Positions 8,482 to 14,969 of a DNA stretch of 17,355 bases are shown one piece after another. A program made the translations under genes and the position numbers. Origin of the DNA: Nitrososphaerales archaeon TH5895 (GTDB taxonomy: Archaea; Thermoproteota; Nitrososphaeria; Nitrososphaerales; Nitrososphaeraceae); assembly GCA_014523695.1 (NCBI GenBank), contig JAATVS010000179.1:1-17355 (forward strand), read 5' to 3'. The notes under the pieces are model-generated. The model was not told the DNA's origin. It made no database searches and saw only the letters and a list, made by a program, of their open reading frames with translations. Positions within the stretch are counted from its first letter, which is position 1. Every line of letters begins with the position of its first letter.

Positions 8482-8691
8482 TTGAAAAAGAATACTCCAC
8501 TATTCAAATCGCAGAAATCAAGTAGTGTCAATTTGATTAATAAAAATGCTTTTTACACTGGTCTTCGGTCTCATATACGAAAAATCTTGATGGTTTTCCT
8601 ATCGCTTTCAATGTTGTTCCAAATTCTGTGTCGCGTCGGAACATATTTTCAGCCCGTGTTAAATGGTATAAACAGTATGAATCATATGTAG
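8482..8691 (+). CDS. Doubtful small membrane protein ORF (69 aa)
   Basis: A TTG-initiated frame with a basic start and one hydrophobic segment (ILMVFLSLSMLFQILC). No family is recognised, no promoter is obvious, and ATG is absent near the start. Its stop codon lies at the base of the hairpin at 8690-8716. It could be a remnant or chance frame. Confidence 0.2.
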   Translation: MKKNTPLFKSQKSSSVNLINKNAFYTGLRSHIRKILMVFLSLSMLFQILCRVGTYFQPVLNGINSMNHM

Positions 8692-8716
8692 CGCCTTACA
8701 AATTGTATAAGGTGCT
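8690..8716 (+). terminator. Hairpin followed by T-rich tract
   Basis: AGCGCCTTA at 8690-8698 pairs with TAAGGTGCT at 8708-8716 (nine pairs, one G-U) around a nine-base loop, followed by TTATTAG. It could stop transcripts from 8482 or shape the leader of the gene at 8729. Confidence 0.35.
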
Positions 8717-8728
8717 TTATTAGACCAC

Positions 8729-9343
8729 TTGGTTGATTTTCACAGACTCGCCATTCCAATCATCATTATTCTAGCGATTGGAGGTATCATAAGTTTTTTT
8801 CTTGCATACAGTTTTTATCCTAAGAAGAATGTGAATGTGAATGTTGATGGCTTATGCTTTGAATTGGTCGGCTCAGCATTTAATCAATATAAGAATTTGG
8901 ATGCACGAAGAGCAATAAGGATTTTAGGATTGCAATTGGATGCGATGGAATCACATGTAGGCTTAATACCAATCAGTTTCAGCGGAACAAAAGATGAAAT
9001 CTCAAAGTTTAGCGCTCTGTATAATATCGAAATAACCAAGAGCAATAGAACAAGTAATTTACCTGAAAATAAGGGCAACATTGACAAATATATTGTAGAT
9101 GGAAATGTACCAAAAGTGCAATTCAAACGTCTTGTAGAAGGATTAACTATTCAAGACTTTGATCCTCTGAATAAGACAGTAAAAAGCAGTATAGGAATAC
9201 GACCCAACACATTTCTTTCCGAAGATCAGAGCAGAGAGATCGGGCAGAATATCCGTAGTTTCATGCAATCAGGTATTAAGCGAATCGTAGAAAGTGGTGA
9301 TACGAACGTTATACGGTCTGAAGAATGCCGGAATGTAAGCTAA
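8729..9343 (+). CDS. Membrane-anchored hypothetical protein (204 aa)
   Basis: I do not recognise the family. The start is TTG 8729 (in-frame stop at 8708-8710, no ATG in the first 70 codons). One membrane helix at residues 6-27 (LAIPIIIILAIGGIISFFLAYS) anchors a ~175-residue soluble domain, likely outside the cell. The soluble part has mixed alpha/beta character (RRAIRILGLQLDAMESHVGL, IPISFSGTKDEI) and two Cys (one at the domain start in DGLCFELVG, one near the end in SEECRNVS) that might form a disulfide. No hydrolase motif is seen. It stands alone downstream of a hairpin. Confidence 0.6.
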   Translation: MVDFHRLAIPIIIILAIGGIISFFLAYSFYPKKNVNVNVDGLCFELVGSAFNQYKNLDARRAIRILGLQLDAMESHVGLIPISFSGTKDEISKFSALYNIEITKSNRTSNLPENKGNIDKYIVDGNVPKVQFKRLVEGLTIQDFDPLNKTVKSSIGIRPNTFLSEDQSREIGQNIRSFMQSGIKRIVESGDTNVIRSEECRNVS

Positions 9344-9769
9344 TATTGGGAATACTGGGAAAATAGATCGAAGGAGACCGGTATGAGTTCAGAATTAAAT
9401 ACAGAGGTCAGAGAAAAATGTTCTAAAATCTCAAATGTTTCACGGGGAGAAGCATAATCTCCCTGAAGTTCTAGAAAATACGATCTAATAATTTGCTCAC
9501 CCTCTATCAGTTTTAAAATTATGGAAATGGTAATGGAAACTCTGATAGCTGTTAGATGCATAATTGGTGGTTGTGGTGAATCTAAAGCATGAAGTGCTCA
9601 GCTATTTTTAGAATTATTTATTCGACCACAAGGGATAAAAAATTCTTTCGGAGTCGCTGAAGATTTCTCAATTCATTCGTACCAAGAAATAATATTCTTA
9701 GATCAAGCAAATTTCAACTACACAATTTTACATGTCATGACCCAACACATCTCCTTGTCGCTTCGACAA
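9344..9769. other. Intergenic with one SD-preceded micro-ORF
   Basis: GGAGA at 9373-9377 precedes ATG 9383 by five bases, giving a 24-codon frame (MSSELNTEVREKC...) ending at TAA. The minus-strand frame 9340-9561 is antisense to it and not family-like. The remaining sequence to 9769 is AT-rich without recognised features. Confidence 0.3.
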
Positions 9770-10318
9770 TCATTTCTTCTTAACTTTGGTTGTCATATTC
9801 GTCCTTTTTTTCAATCTCTTGGCTTCATTTTGAGCTTCAGTCTTATCCTTTGTTAATGGTTTCCTAGCATACTTCGATGTGTTAAGTCTTCTTGATTTCG
9901 TTTTCCTGTTGACTACCTTTACAGATATTCCCGTCTTTCTGGGGGCAGCCTTTGTAACTTGTTCTGCTGTTTGATTTACTATGTCTCCTGTTTCTTCCAC
10001 TGATGACAACGTTTGTTGAACAGCACTAGCGACTTCAGGTGCAGTTCGATTTTCACGAAGCTCTCTGGTTGTAGCACTGACACCTTGTGCTGTGTCTCTA
10101 GCTGCCAACGCTGCTGCTTGTATTGATTCAGCCAGCTCCATAGCAACACCACTATCACTAAATGCCTTGACCGCTTCTCGTGTGGAAATAGCTGCGTCTC
10201 GTATTACCTTTGCTACATTTTTGACAGCATTAGCTGTTTCTTCTGCTTCATTTTTTAGCTGTGCGCGAGATGTGGGATTAGATGAACTGGTAGTGCCTAG
10301 GCTATGCGTCCTTCTCAT
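9770..10318 (-). CDS. Alanine-rich helical protein with a basic tail (182 aa)
   Basis: Residues 20-125 are a long amphipathic helix region rich in Ala, Glu, Gln, Val and Thr (ETANAVKNVAKVIRDAAIST, AAALAARDTAQGVSATTREL) of phasin-like or late-embryogenesis/apolipoprotein-like character. Residues 126-182 are strongly basic and Lys/Arg/Thr-rich (KTKSRRLNTSKYARKPLTKD, ending KVKKK), like the tail of bacterial histone H1-like or PhaF-type phasins. PhaF-type proteins bind both polyester granules and DNA. By that analogy, and given the phasin-like gene at 16805, it could be a granule/nucleoid adaptor; this is inference. The start ATG 10318 is ~23 bases after a TATA-like AAATTTACTT (10336-10345), so the mRNA may be leaderless. 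Confidence 0.65.
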   Translation of the reverse strand: MRRTHSLGTTSSSNPTSRAQLKNEAEETANAVKNVAKVIRDAAISTREAVKAFSDSGVAMELAESIQAAALAARDTAQGVSATTRELRENRTAPEVASAVQQTLSSVEETGDIVNQTAEQVTKAAPRKTGISVKVVNRKTKSRRLNTSKYARKPLTKDKTEAQNEAKRLKKRTNMTTKVKKK

Positions 10319-10390
10319 TGGTATATTTATTCCTCAAATTTACTTAAGTATTCTTGCACTTGCCCATTTTGCAAGAAGTAGCTAGCGATT

Positions 10391-10572
10391 CCTTAATGAT
10401 CTAAGGAAACACTTACTTTGGTTGTTAATTGTATCCATGTTGATTGGCGGATAATACAGGACCATATTATCTTCCAGTCTGATATCCCAGTTCCGATATC
10501 GTTGAACTGACTCTCATCTAGACCTTTGCGGAACGAAATATATGTCTCTTACCGGAAGTAAACAGTGCCGAT
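10391..10572. repeat. Repeat A, copy 1 (gene-tail remnant)
   Basis: This ~182-base block matches 14779-14969 at roughly 85-90% by eye, with a few indels. On the minus strand it includes the last ~18 codons of the RecA-like gene (LPVRDIYFVPQRSR then TGA at 10514-10516) but none of that gene's body. A second overlapping minus frame, 10393-10548, is open for 51 codons (YISFRKGLDESQFNDIGTGI, SDWKIIWSCIIRQSTWIQLT) without a start codon. The match ends abruptly at the CGGCACTG side. Confidence 0.75.
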
Positions 10573-10615
10573 CGACCGAAAAGACGAAAATAAACGAATT
10601 AGGATGCCGAACCAA

Positions 10616-10771
10616 CTAGGTCTTAGGCTTCTGAAGGTTGGCTTTTTTATTCTCTGGTTATGAGACTCTTTTCTCCAGTTCCAAGGCGTTACGGTTTGTC
10701 TCTAACAGTTCTTTAGTTAGATTTACAGCTAGCTAACCTAGAGTGTCTACTTCACCATCGTGCTTATCCAT
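10616..10771 (-). pseudogene. Repeat B copy 1: small coiled-coil gene with two in-frame stops
   Basis: The 52-codon frame starts MDKHDGEVDTLG, meets TAG at codon 13 (Gln CAA in copy 2), continues LAVNLTKELLETNRNALELE then KRVS, meets TAA at codon 38, and ends KKANLQKPKT. Apart from the stops it aligns to copy 2 at 14081-14309 through the conserved core HDGEV.TLGQL.VNLT.ELLETNRN. It begins seven bases after the cupredoxin stop codon, so it was probably the second gene of a cupredoxin operon. It lacks the second and third heptad blocks of copy 2. Confidence 0.75.
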
Positions 10772-10778
10772 ATACCGT

Positions 10779-11156
10779 TTAATGAACTACCACGTGTCCT
10801 ACCATCGAAGGGTGTAGCATGCAATAATATTCAAAACCTCTAACCTTATCAAAAGTGGACTCGAAAACCTCGTCAGGTTGCATAACACCGGAATCAAACT
10901 CTCCTTCTGTGGCAGTCACAGAATGAGCAATACGGTCATCGTTGGTCCATGAAACACTGCCCCAAACAGGAATTTCAATTGGATTTGGTTGATAGGCTTT
11001 ATCGCCTAAATTGGTTGATTCTAGAAGGATTGTTGCATTTGTTAGCTGGGGATGATTTTGTGCCTCGACAAAGTTCGTCGATGACAAACCTGAGAAGAGA
11101 ACAAAGACAAAGAGAGACATACCTACTGATCCCAATGCAGTTACTAGATTGTTCAA
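10779..11156 (-). CDS. Secreted or anchored cupredoxin, plastocyanin/amicyanin type (125 aa)
   Basis: This is a blue-copper electron-transfer protein. Residues 1-32 form a signal or anchor segment (SLFVFVLFSGLSS, with FVEA before the mature part). The mature domain has the type I copper ligands H78 (RIAHSVTAT), then C112, H115 and M118 in YYCMLHPSMVG. It is short and single-domain. Thaumarchaea use many such proteins in place of cytochromes between ammonia oxidation and the terminal oxidase. The start is TTG 11154-11156; the frame is open further upstream without an ATG. The stop overlaps the spacer before the broken coiled-coil gene (10616-10771). Its upstream region is block C, which also occurs at 14331-14406 without the gene. 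Confidence 0.88.
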   Translation of the reverse strand: MNNLVTALGSVGMSLFVFVLFSGLSSTNFVEAQNHPQLTNATILLESTNLGDKAYQPNPIEIPVWGSVSWTNDDRIAHSVTATEGEFDSGVMQPDEVFESTFDKVRGFEYYCMLHPSMVGHVVVH

Positions 11157-11177
11157 CGACGCTCTAGTTTCTAAGTA

Positions 11178-11256
11178 GAATAAATTTAATCCTCCTGTTC
11201 ATTCTCGCATTTGAGAATAGTTATTGTCAGATTTGGACTACTAGCGAAGATATTAA
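11178..11256. repeat. Repeat C, copy 1 (cupredoxin upstream region)
   Basis: Matches 14331-14406 at about 70-75% by eye, with shared cores such as TGTCAGATTTG and GAGAATAGT. It contains the likely promoter of the cupredoxin gene on the minus strand (AAATTTATTC near 11179-11190). Confidence 0.6.
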
Positions 11257-11351
11257 TCGAAAAGGTAATTTGAATTTGGACAGGGATCCAGCCGGCGTTA
11301 GTATCCTGGGCTTGGAATCGATTAACCATAACTAGTTATTCAACACAGCCA

Positions 11352-11433
11352 GATTGTCACTTCAGTTCTGATATTATTGCATCTGAAAGATTGAAATATT
11401 TTGTATTGGCTATATTTTAAAATGGCAAATTTG
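11352..11433. repeat. Repeat D, copy 1 (ABM gene promoter)
   Basis: Matches 14611-14692 closely, including TTGAAATATTTTGTA and the following ATGGCAA. The identity stops just after the ATG, so D is the promoter and first codons of the ABM gene at 11422. TGAAATATTTT about 30 bases before the ATG is the probable TATA element. Confidence 0.7.
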
Positions 11434-11793
11434 GTTGAAATGGATGAACAAGTCGGCATCTTCACTCAAATGGAAGAAAATGTAGGCCCAGTTATATTGA
11501 TAAATAAATTCAGTGTAAGCCCAGAAGACTTCGATAAGTTTCTGAAAGCATGGGCCACCGAAGCCGAGAAATTTAAACAGCAGCCAGGGTTTATCTCGAC
11601 ACAGCTACATAGGGGTATTGCTGGGAGCGGCACCTTCGTCAACTATGCAGTTTGGGAATCTGCCGCACTCTTCAAGAGGGCAGTTAATACGGTTATAAAC
11701 TCACAGGACAGGATGTCTGCTTATCCTGCCAGCACAGTAGCATCTCCTCATCTATTTAAGAAGGTTGCAGTGCCTGGAATCTGTGTAGAGTGA
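11422..11793 (+). CDS. Antibiotic-biosynthesis-monooxygenase (ABM) domain protein (123 aa)
   Basis: A single dimeric alpha/beta (ferredoxin-like) ABM domain: first strand VILINKFSVSPED (24-36), helix FDKFLKAWATEAEKFKQQ, the family signature PGFISTQLHRG (55-65), strand FVNYAVWES (72-80), then helix ALFKRAVNTV. ABM proteins include monooxygenases of quinone-like compounds and heme-degrading enzymes; the substrate here is unknown. The frame extends to TTG 11401, but ATG 11422 is favoured because the repeated promoter block D runs right up to this codon. Its stop codon overlaps a GTG that starts an SDR remnant. A second, divergent ABM gene lies at 12375. Confidence 0.82.
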   Translation: MANLVEMDEQVGIFTQMEENVGPVILINKFSVSPEDFDKFLKAWATEAEKFKQQPGFISTQLHRGIAGSGTFVNYAVWESAALFKRAVNTVINSQDRMSAYPASTVASPHLFKKVAVPGICVE

Positions 11794-11900
11794 AAACCTT
11801 ATACTCAGTGTTTAACGCATTTCGTCTATCTCTTCAGTTTTGGCTTTTAAGCAGCGGAATAGAAGTAAATGTTGTCAGACCGGGTGCGACAATGGAATAG
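11790..11900 (+). pseudogene. Short-chain dehydrogenase/reductase (SDR) remnant
   Basis: The frame starts at GTG 11790 inside the ABM stop region and reads LYSVFNAFRLSLQFWLLSS then GIEVNVVRPGATME and TAG at 11898-11900. The pattern YS...A...S..L...L...GI.VNVV.PG.T is that of the SDR segment from the catalytic Tyr helix to the strand after it. The expected YxxxK lysine position reads N. Both the N-terminal nucleotide-binding half and the C-terminus are absent. It is a decayed internal fragment of about 36 codons. Confidence 0.6.
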
Positions 11901-12374
11901 ATCATCCTGAAGTTCAAGCTAAGCATGTATATTGAGGATCCTCAGTTAGACTTAACGACTTCTGAGATTGATTTATCAAGTCTCTGGCTGCATCCAAGAC
12001 GAGCCACGCCACACCAGTGCATAAAGGCACCTCCAATTATTGTCAGCTTTCGCCCACAGAGCGATCTGCTCCGCAATATTCTGAATAACAAGATGATGAA
12101 TGGCAAGAGGGATGCAAAGTGCGAGCCTACAAATTGGAGCTGGATTTCGCTTTAGGGGTTGTCTATCTTGCGATTAAATTAATAACTTGAGCCTTTTATA
12201 TCTCCAAAAGTAGATCATCCAATCTAGAATATCGTGAAAAAGCAGCGCCGACTTTCAATGAAATATTAGCTAAAGGTAGTGCTCCTCCACCCCATGCTCA
12301 TTAAATGCACGTTGGATGTTATAGTTGTACTGAGACACAAGGGTTTTTTTATGAAAATTTTGGTATAATAGATC
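11901..12374. other. Intergenic with an unexplained GC-richer frame
   Basis: A 76-codon plus-strand frame at 11925-12155 (MYIEDPQLDLTTSEIDLSSL..., later LRNILNNKMMNGKRD) is GC-richer than its surroundings. Two minus-strand frames over the same bases also stay open for 50-60 codons, so it is uncertain which, if any, is coding. It could be a piece of acquired or mobile DNA. From 12160 to 12374 I see only the likely promoter of the next gene (T-rich tract at ~12342-12360). Confidence 0.3.
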
Positions 12375-12662
12375 ATGTTTGTAGCAATAGTAAGATTTCC
12401 AAAAATAAAAAAAGAACAGGATAAAGAATTCAGAGAGTGGTTTAACTGGTCAACCCAACTCCTAAAGAAATCTCCTGGGTTCATTTCGCGTAGGCTACTG
12501 ATAGGAAATGATCAGGACTACACAGCGATTGTTGAACACAACGGATATGACACGTTCACGGCCATGCGTACAACAGATGAGCACAAGTTAGCCCATGAAA
12601 AAGCTTTGGGATTATTCAATGGACCAACCAAGATGGAGTTCTTTGAGGTTGTAGACAGATGA
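12375..12662 (+). CDS. ABM-domain protein (95 aa)
   Basis: A second single-domain ABM protein: strand MFVAIVRFPKI, helix DKEFREWFNWSTQLLKKS, signature PGFISRRLLIG (34-44), strand YTAIVEHNG (49-57), helix, and a closing strand TKMEFFEVVDR. It is the usual length for stand-alone ABM proteins (90-110) and probably forms dimers. It shares only the fold with the gene at 11422; there is no close identity, so it is not a recent duplicate. The ATG is preceded by GGTATAATAGATC and a T7 run, with no Shine-Dalgarno, consistent with a leaderless mRNA. The His/Asp residues in EHNG and TTDEHK could be functional, but no heme ligand is certain. Confidence 0.8.
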   Translation: MFVAIVRFPKIKKEQDKEFREWFNWSTQLLKKSPGFISRRLLIGNDQDYTAIVEHNGYDTFTAMRTTDEHKLAHEKALGLFNGPTKMEFFEVVDR

Positions 12663-13172
12663 TCTCTATTTCTCTTCTTTTTTACATTCTGTGAGCAATT
12701 TCTGAAATTGAGATATAACAATGTTAACTTCGTTACATGTTTCCAATGAGATCAAGCAGGGCTAGGAGTATATATCCTATGTATTTTTACCAGATGAAAA
12801 AGTGCGGTGCTTTAGTCTGTGTATACATATTGGCAAGAGAAGCATTGTATGCGCACACGAAATTAGGATTCTACCAGATTCGACGGCAGGGCATTAGACC
12901 TGTACTGTATTGATCGTTCATGAAATGTAAAGCGGTGATTTTTTGAGCGCAAGTCCTAACAGGCCAACACGAGTTTGCAGTGATCACTTTAGAGCTAACC
13001 GAACGAAGGAATGATAAAGTCATCCGTGAAGGCCTATATCAGATTCCTTTTATGGGGGGAGAAAAAACTTAATAGATCGAAGATATCGCGGTCTATAAGC
13101 TATCGGACTATCGGATGTAATCTGTAAGCTCATTCACCTATACTTTAGCCGTTTCCGGAATCACGTTAGTTT
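12663..13172. other. Intergenic; possible GNAT-like scrap
   Basis: Plus-strand frame 12746-12913 (55 codons) contains ILAREALYAHTKLGFYQIRR, which faintly resembles the Y.KLGF motif near the end of GNAT acetyltransferases. No start signal or other family part is present. From 12914 to 13172 I see no gene; CTATCGGA occurs twice in tandem near 13100-13117. Confidence 0.3.
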
Positions 13173-13820
13173 TTAAAATTGATTGTCAGTATTTCCTTGG
13201 GTTAGCTGCCTTTCTTTCAATTTATTGTCGATGAACGACTTGAAATCGGAATGCTTAAACAATGAAGAATACTTTATGTTATTCTCTTTGAGTACGTTTG
13301 GCGTTCCCTTTTCTTCTCTATCTATTATGCAAACGACACCCGTGACAGTATTTCCTTGATCTCTAACTGCTTCTATTGCCTCCATAACACTCCTGCCTGA
13401 AGTTAATACATCGTCTACTATAGCTACTGGTGCGACTACCTCTCCTTCGATCTTCTTTTGCAACCCATGTTTCTTTGGTTCTTTTCTTACGAAAAACTGA
13501 CGTAAGCCATTTTGATACTCCCCAAAACGAGAGTCTTTTATCATGACTGCTGTTGCCAAGGGGATAGCTCCTGCAGCCAGTCCCCCTACTGAGTTGGCTT
13601 TAAATTTCCTGACCTCGTCCAATAATAAATCTGCAATCAAGTCTATTCCGTATGGATTGAGGGATATCTTTCTCAAGTCATAATAGTAATCAGTTTCAAC
13701 CTTTGAAAATAGCTGTACATGCTTGAAGACTATACCGTGAGTCTTAATAAACTCCATAAGTTTGAGTCTTTTTGCATTATTGCTCATTGGTGGCATTTCA
13801 CGGCTCACTACTTCAATCAA
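13173..13820 (-). CDS. pyrE: Orotate phosphoribosyltransferase (PyrE-like, 215 aa)
   Basis: Transfers phosphoribose from PRPP to orotate to give OMP in de novo pyrimidine synthesis, in the cytoplasm. The type I PRTase PRPP motif VAIVDDVLTSGRSVMEAI lies at about 132-149 with D136/D137; the N-terminal substrate part reads FSKVETDYYYDLRKI (38-52), and GGLAAGAIPLATAV is at 79-92. Length fits the family (180-220). The PRPP motif alone would also fit other PRTases, but the YYDLR segment and overall order point to PyrE. The frame starts at TTG 13820; ATG 13796 (MPPMSNN) or ATG 13787 could be used instead, with a TATA-like TTAATAAC near 13840. It is isolated, without pyrF or other pyrimidine genes in view. 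Confidence 0.85.
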   Translation of the reverse strand: MIEVVSREMPPMSNNAKRLKLMEFIKTHGIVFKHVQLFSKVETDYYYDLRKISLNPYGIDLIADLLLDEVRKFKANSVGGLAAGAIPLATAVMIKDSRFGEYQNGLRQFFVRKEPKKHGLQKKIEGEVVAPVAIVDDVLTSGRSVMEAIEAVRDQGNTVTGVVCIIDREEKGTPNVLKENNIKYSSLFKHSDFKSFIDNKLKERQLTQGNTDNQF

Positions 13821-13877
13821 AGCACCTATAATCTAGCTGTTATTAAGTCTTAATGCCATAAATTTGACGTTCTCTGA

Positions 13878-14033
13878 GCGAATGTCAACCATTTCAAAGT
13901 CAGAGATCCAGATGGTTCCTTAGGCTCATTCGACTGCCAGGGAAGCAAGCCAATTTGGTGGAACACTAATCCAAAGAACAACTCCTGTCCCACAGAGAAT
14001 TGGAGGATGAAACTTGCAGAAAAACCAGAGTGA
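13878..14033 (+). pseudogene. Orphan protein-like frame without a start codon
   Basis: After TGA 13875-13877 the frame reads ANVNHFKVRDPDGSLGSFDC, then QGSKPIWWNTNPKNNSC and ENWRMKLAEKPE before TGA 14031-14033. It holds two Cys, three Trp and no low complexity, which suggests real protein. It has no ATG, GTG or TTG near its beginning, so the 5' end appears lost or frameshifted. I do not recognise the family. The opposite-strand frame at 13850-14062 is probably its shadow. Confidence 0.4.
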
Positions 14034-14080
14034 AAAAAAAGGGAAGGCAACTTAGCGTGCATCTGTCTGCGTTCTATGTC

Positions 14081-14309
14081 TTAAGCCTTTGCTGGTTCGG
14101 GTTGTTTCTTCTCAAGTTCTGAGACTCGTCTCTCCAGTTCTTGGACGCTATGATTTGCTTCTAGTTCTGAGGCTCGTTTCTCTAGTTGAGAAACTCTTTT
14201 TTCCAGTTCTAGGACGTTACGGTTTGTCTCTAGCAATTCTCTAGTTAGGTTTACAACTAATTACAACTAATTGACCTAGGGTCTCGACTTCACCATCGTG
14301 CTTACCCAT
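14081..14309 (-). pseudogene. Repeat B copy 2: small coiled-coil gene broken by a 10-base tandem duplication
   Basis: From ATG 14309 the frame reads MGKHDGEVETLGQLVV, then shifts because TTACAACTAA occurs twice in tandem (14251-14260 and 14261-14270, plus strand). Removing one copy gives a continuous 72-residue protein: NLTRELLETNRNVLELEKRV, SQLEKRASELEANHSVQELE, RRVSELEKKQPEPAKA, ending at TAA 14081-14083. The heptads (ELEKRVSQLEKRASELE) predict a parallel coiled coil. The first copy is at 10616-10771. The upstream cupredoxin of copy 1 is missing here. Confidence 0.78.
14251..14270. repeat. Perfect 10-base tandem duplication
   Basis: Two abutting copies of TTACAACTAA. Copy 1 of the repeat has no such duplication, so it is a derived lesion that puts the coiled-coil gene out of frame. 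Confidence 0.9.
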
Positions 14310-14330
14310 ATACAGTTTGTGGAGTTTGAA

Positions 14331-14406
14331 GAGAATATTTATCTGTCATGTCCTTTTTCGCATCAGAGAATAGTGTTGTCAGATTTGCAGTATTAACGAG
14401 GGGATA
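14331..14406. repeat. Repeat C, copy 2
   Basis: Partner of 11178-11256. In copy 1 a 378-base cupredoxin gene separates B from C. Here C' begins about 20 bases beyond the start of B', so the cupredoxin coding sequence has been lost between them. Confidence 0.6.
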
Positions 14407-14610
14407 AAGTGAACAAGTTAGCTGAGCCTAAGGAATGAGCCTGCTGAGATTAAGTTGCCAAGGTACATCTGCACTAATGGACACGTCACTCCACACAGTG
14501 AGGCAGACAGATAGACCAACGATACATGCGAATCTCAAACGAGCTGCGAAGAATATTGTAGTTCGAGACAAGGGATCGACTAGCCATGACGACTTATTCA
14601 TTGCGGTTAG
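14407..14610. other. Stretch unique to copy 2
   Basis: This part does not match the corresponding segment of copy 1 (11257-11351). A 62-codon plus frame at 14435-14623 shows no known motif; its later part (ANLKRAAKNIVVRDKG) looks somewhat protein-like. I cannot assign it. Confidence 0.25.
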
Positions 14611-14692
14611 GATGTCACTTTAGTTCTGGCATCAATGCACCTGGAAAATTGAAATATTTTGTACTTGGCTATTATTTGAAATGGCAAGTTGG
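14611..14692. repeat. Repeat D, copy 2 (promoter without its gene)
   Basis: Matches the ABM promoter and start (11352-11433), including the ATGGCAA start context at 14681. After that codon the sequence is unrelated to ABM: a 34-codon frame ends at TAA 14783-14785. The promoter thus survives without the gene it once served. Confidence 0.7.
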
Positions 14693-14778
14693 GTGCGCAG
14701 AATGTTCAGTTGCTTTCCGGAGTGTATGGCGTCGAGTGACTATTTTCCTATATCGACACTGACATTGGGCACCTATAT

Positions 14779-14969
14779 GCATTAACGATCTATGGAAGCA
14801 CTTACTTTGGCTGTTAATTGTATCCATTCGCTGTTGATTGGCGGCGGATTATATAGGACCATATTATCTTCCAGTCTGTTATCCCAACTCCGATGTGGTT
14901 GAACTGATCCTCATCTAGACCCTTGCGGAACGAAATATATGTCTCTTACCGGAAGTGAACAGTGCCGAT
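14779..14969. repeat. Repeat A, copy 2 (overlaps the RecA-like gene 3' end)
   Basis: Partner of 10391-10572. It contains the last ~18 codons of the RecA-like gene and its downstream flank. Compared with copy 1 it has extra bases, including a 5-base difference that shifts the second minus-strand frame (from 14945, YISFRKGLDEDQFN.IGVGI, then TDWKIIWSYIIRRQST). Confidence 0.75.

Noticed and set aside
10092..10385. Plus-strand 97-residue ORF
   Set aside because: It is antisense to the alanine-rich gene; the Ala/Ser-rich product is the mirror of its codon bias.
12266..12721. Minus-strand ORFs at 12266-12484 and 12518-12721
   Set aside because: They lie opposite the second ABM gene, which has the family signature.
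10391..14969. Insertion sequence or CRISPR array as the cause of the repeats
   Set aside because: No transposase, terminal inverted repeats, target duplications or regularly spaced short repeats could be seen; the repeats are gene and promoter pieces.
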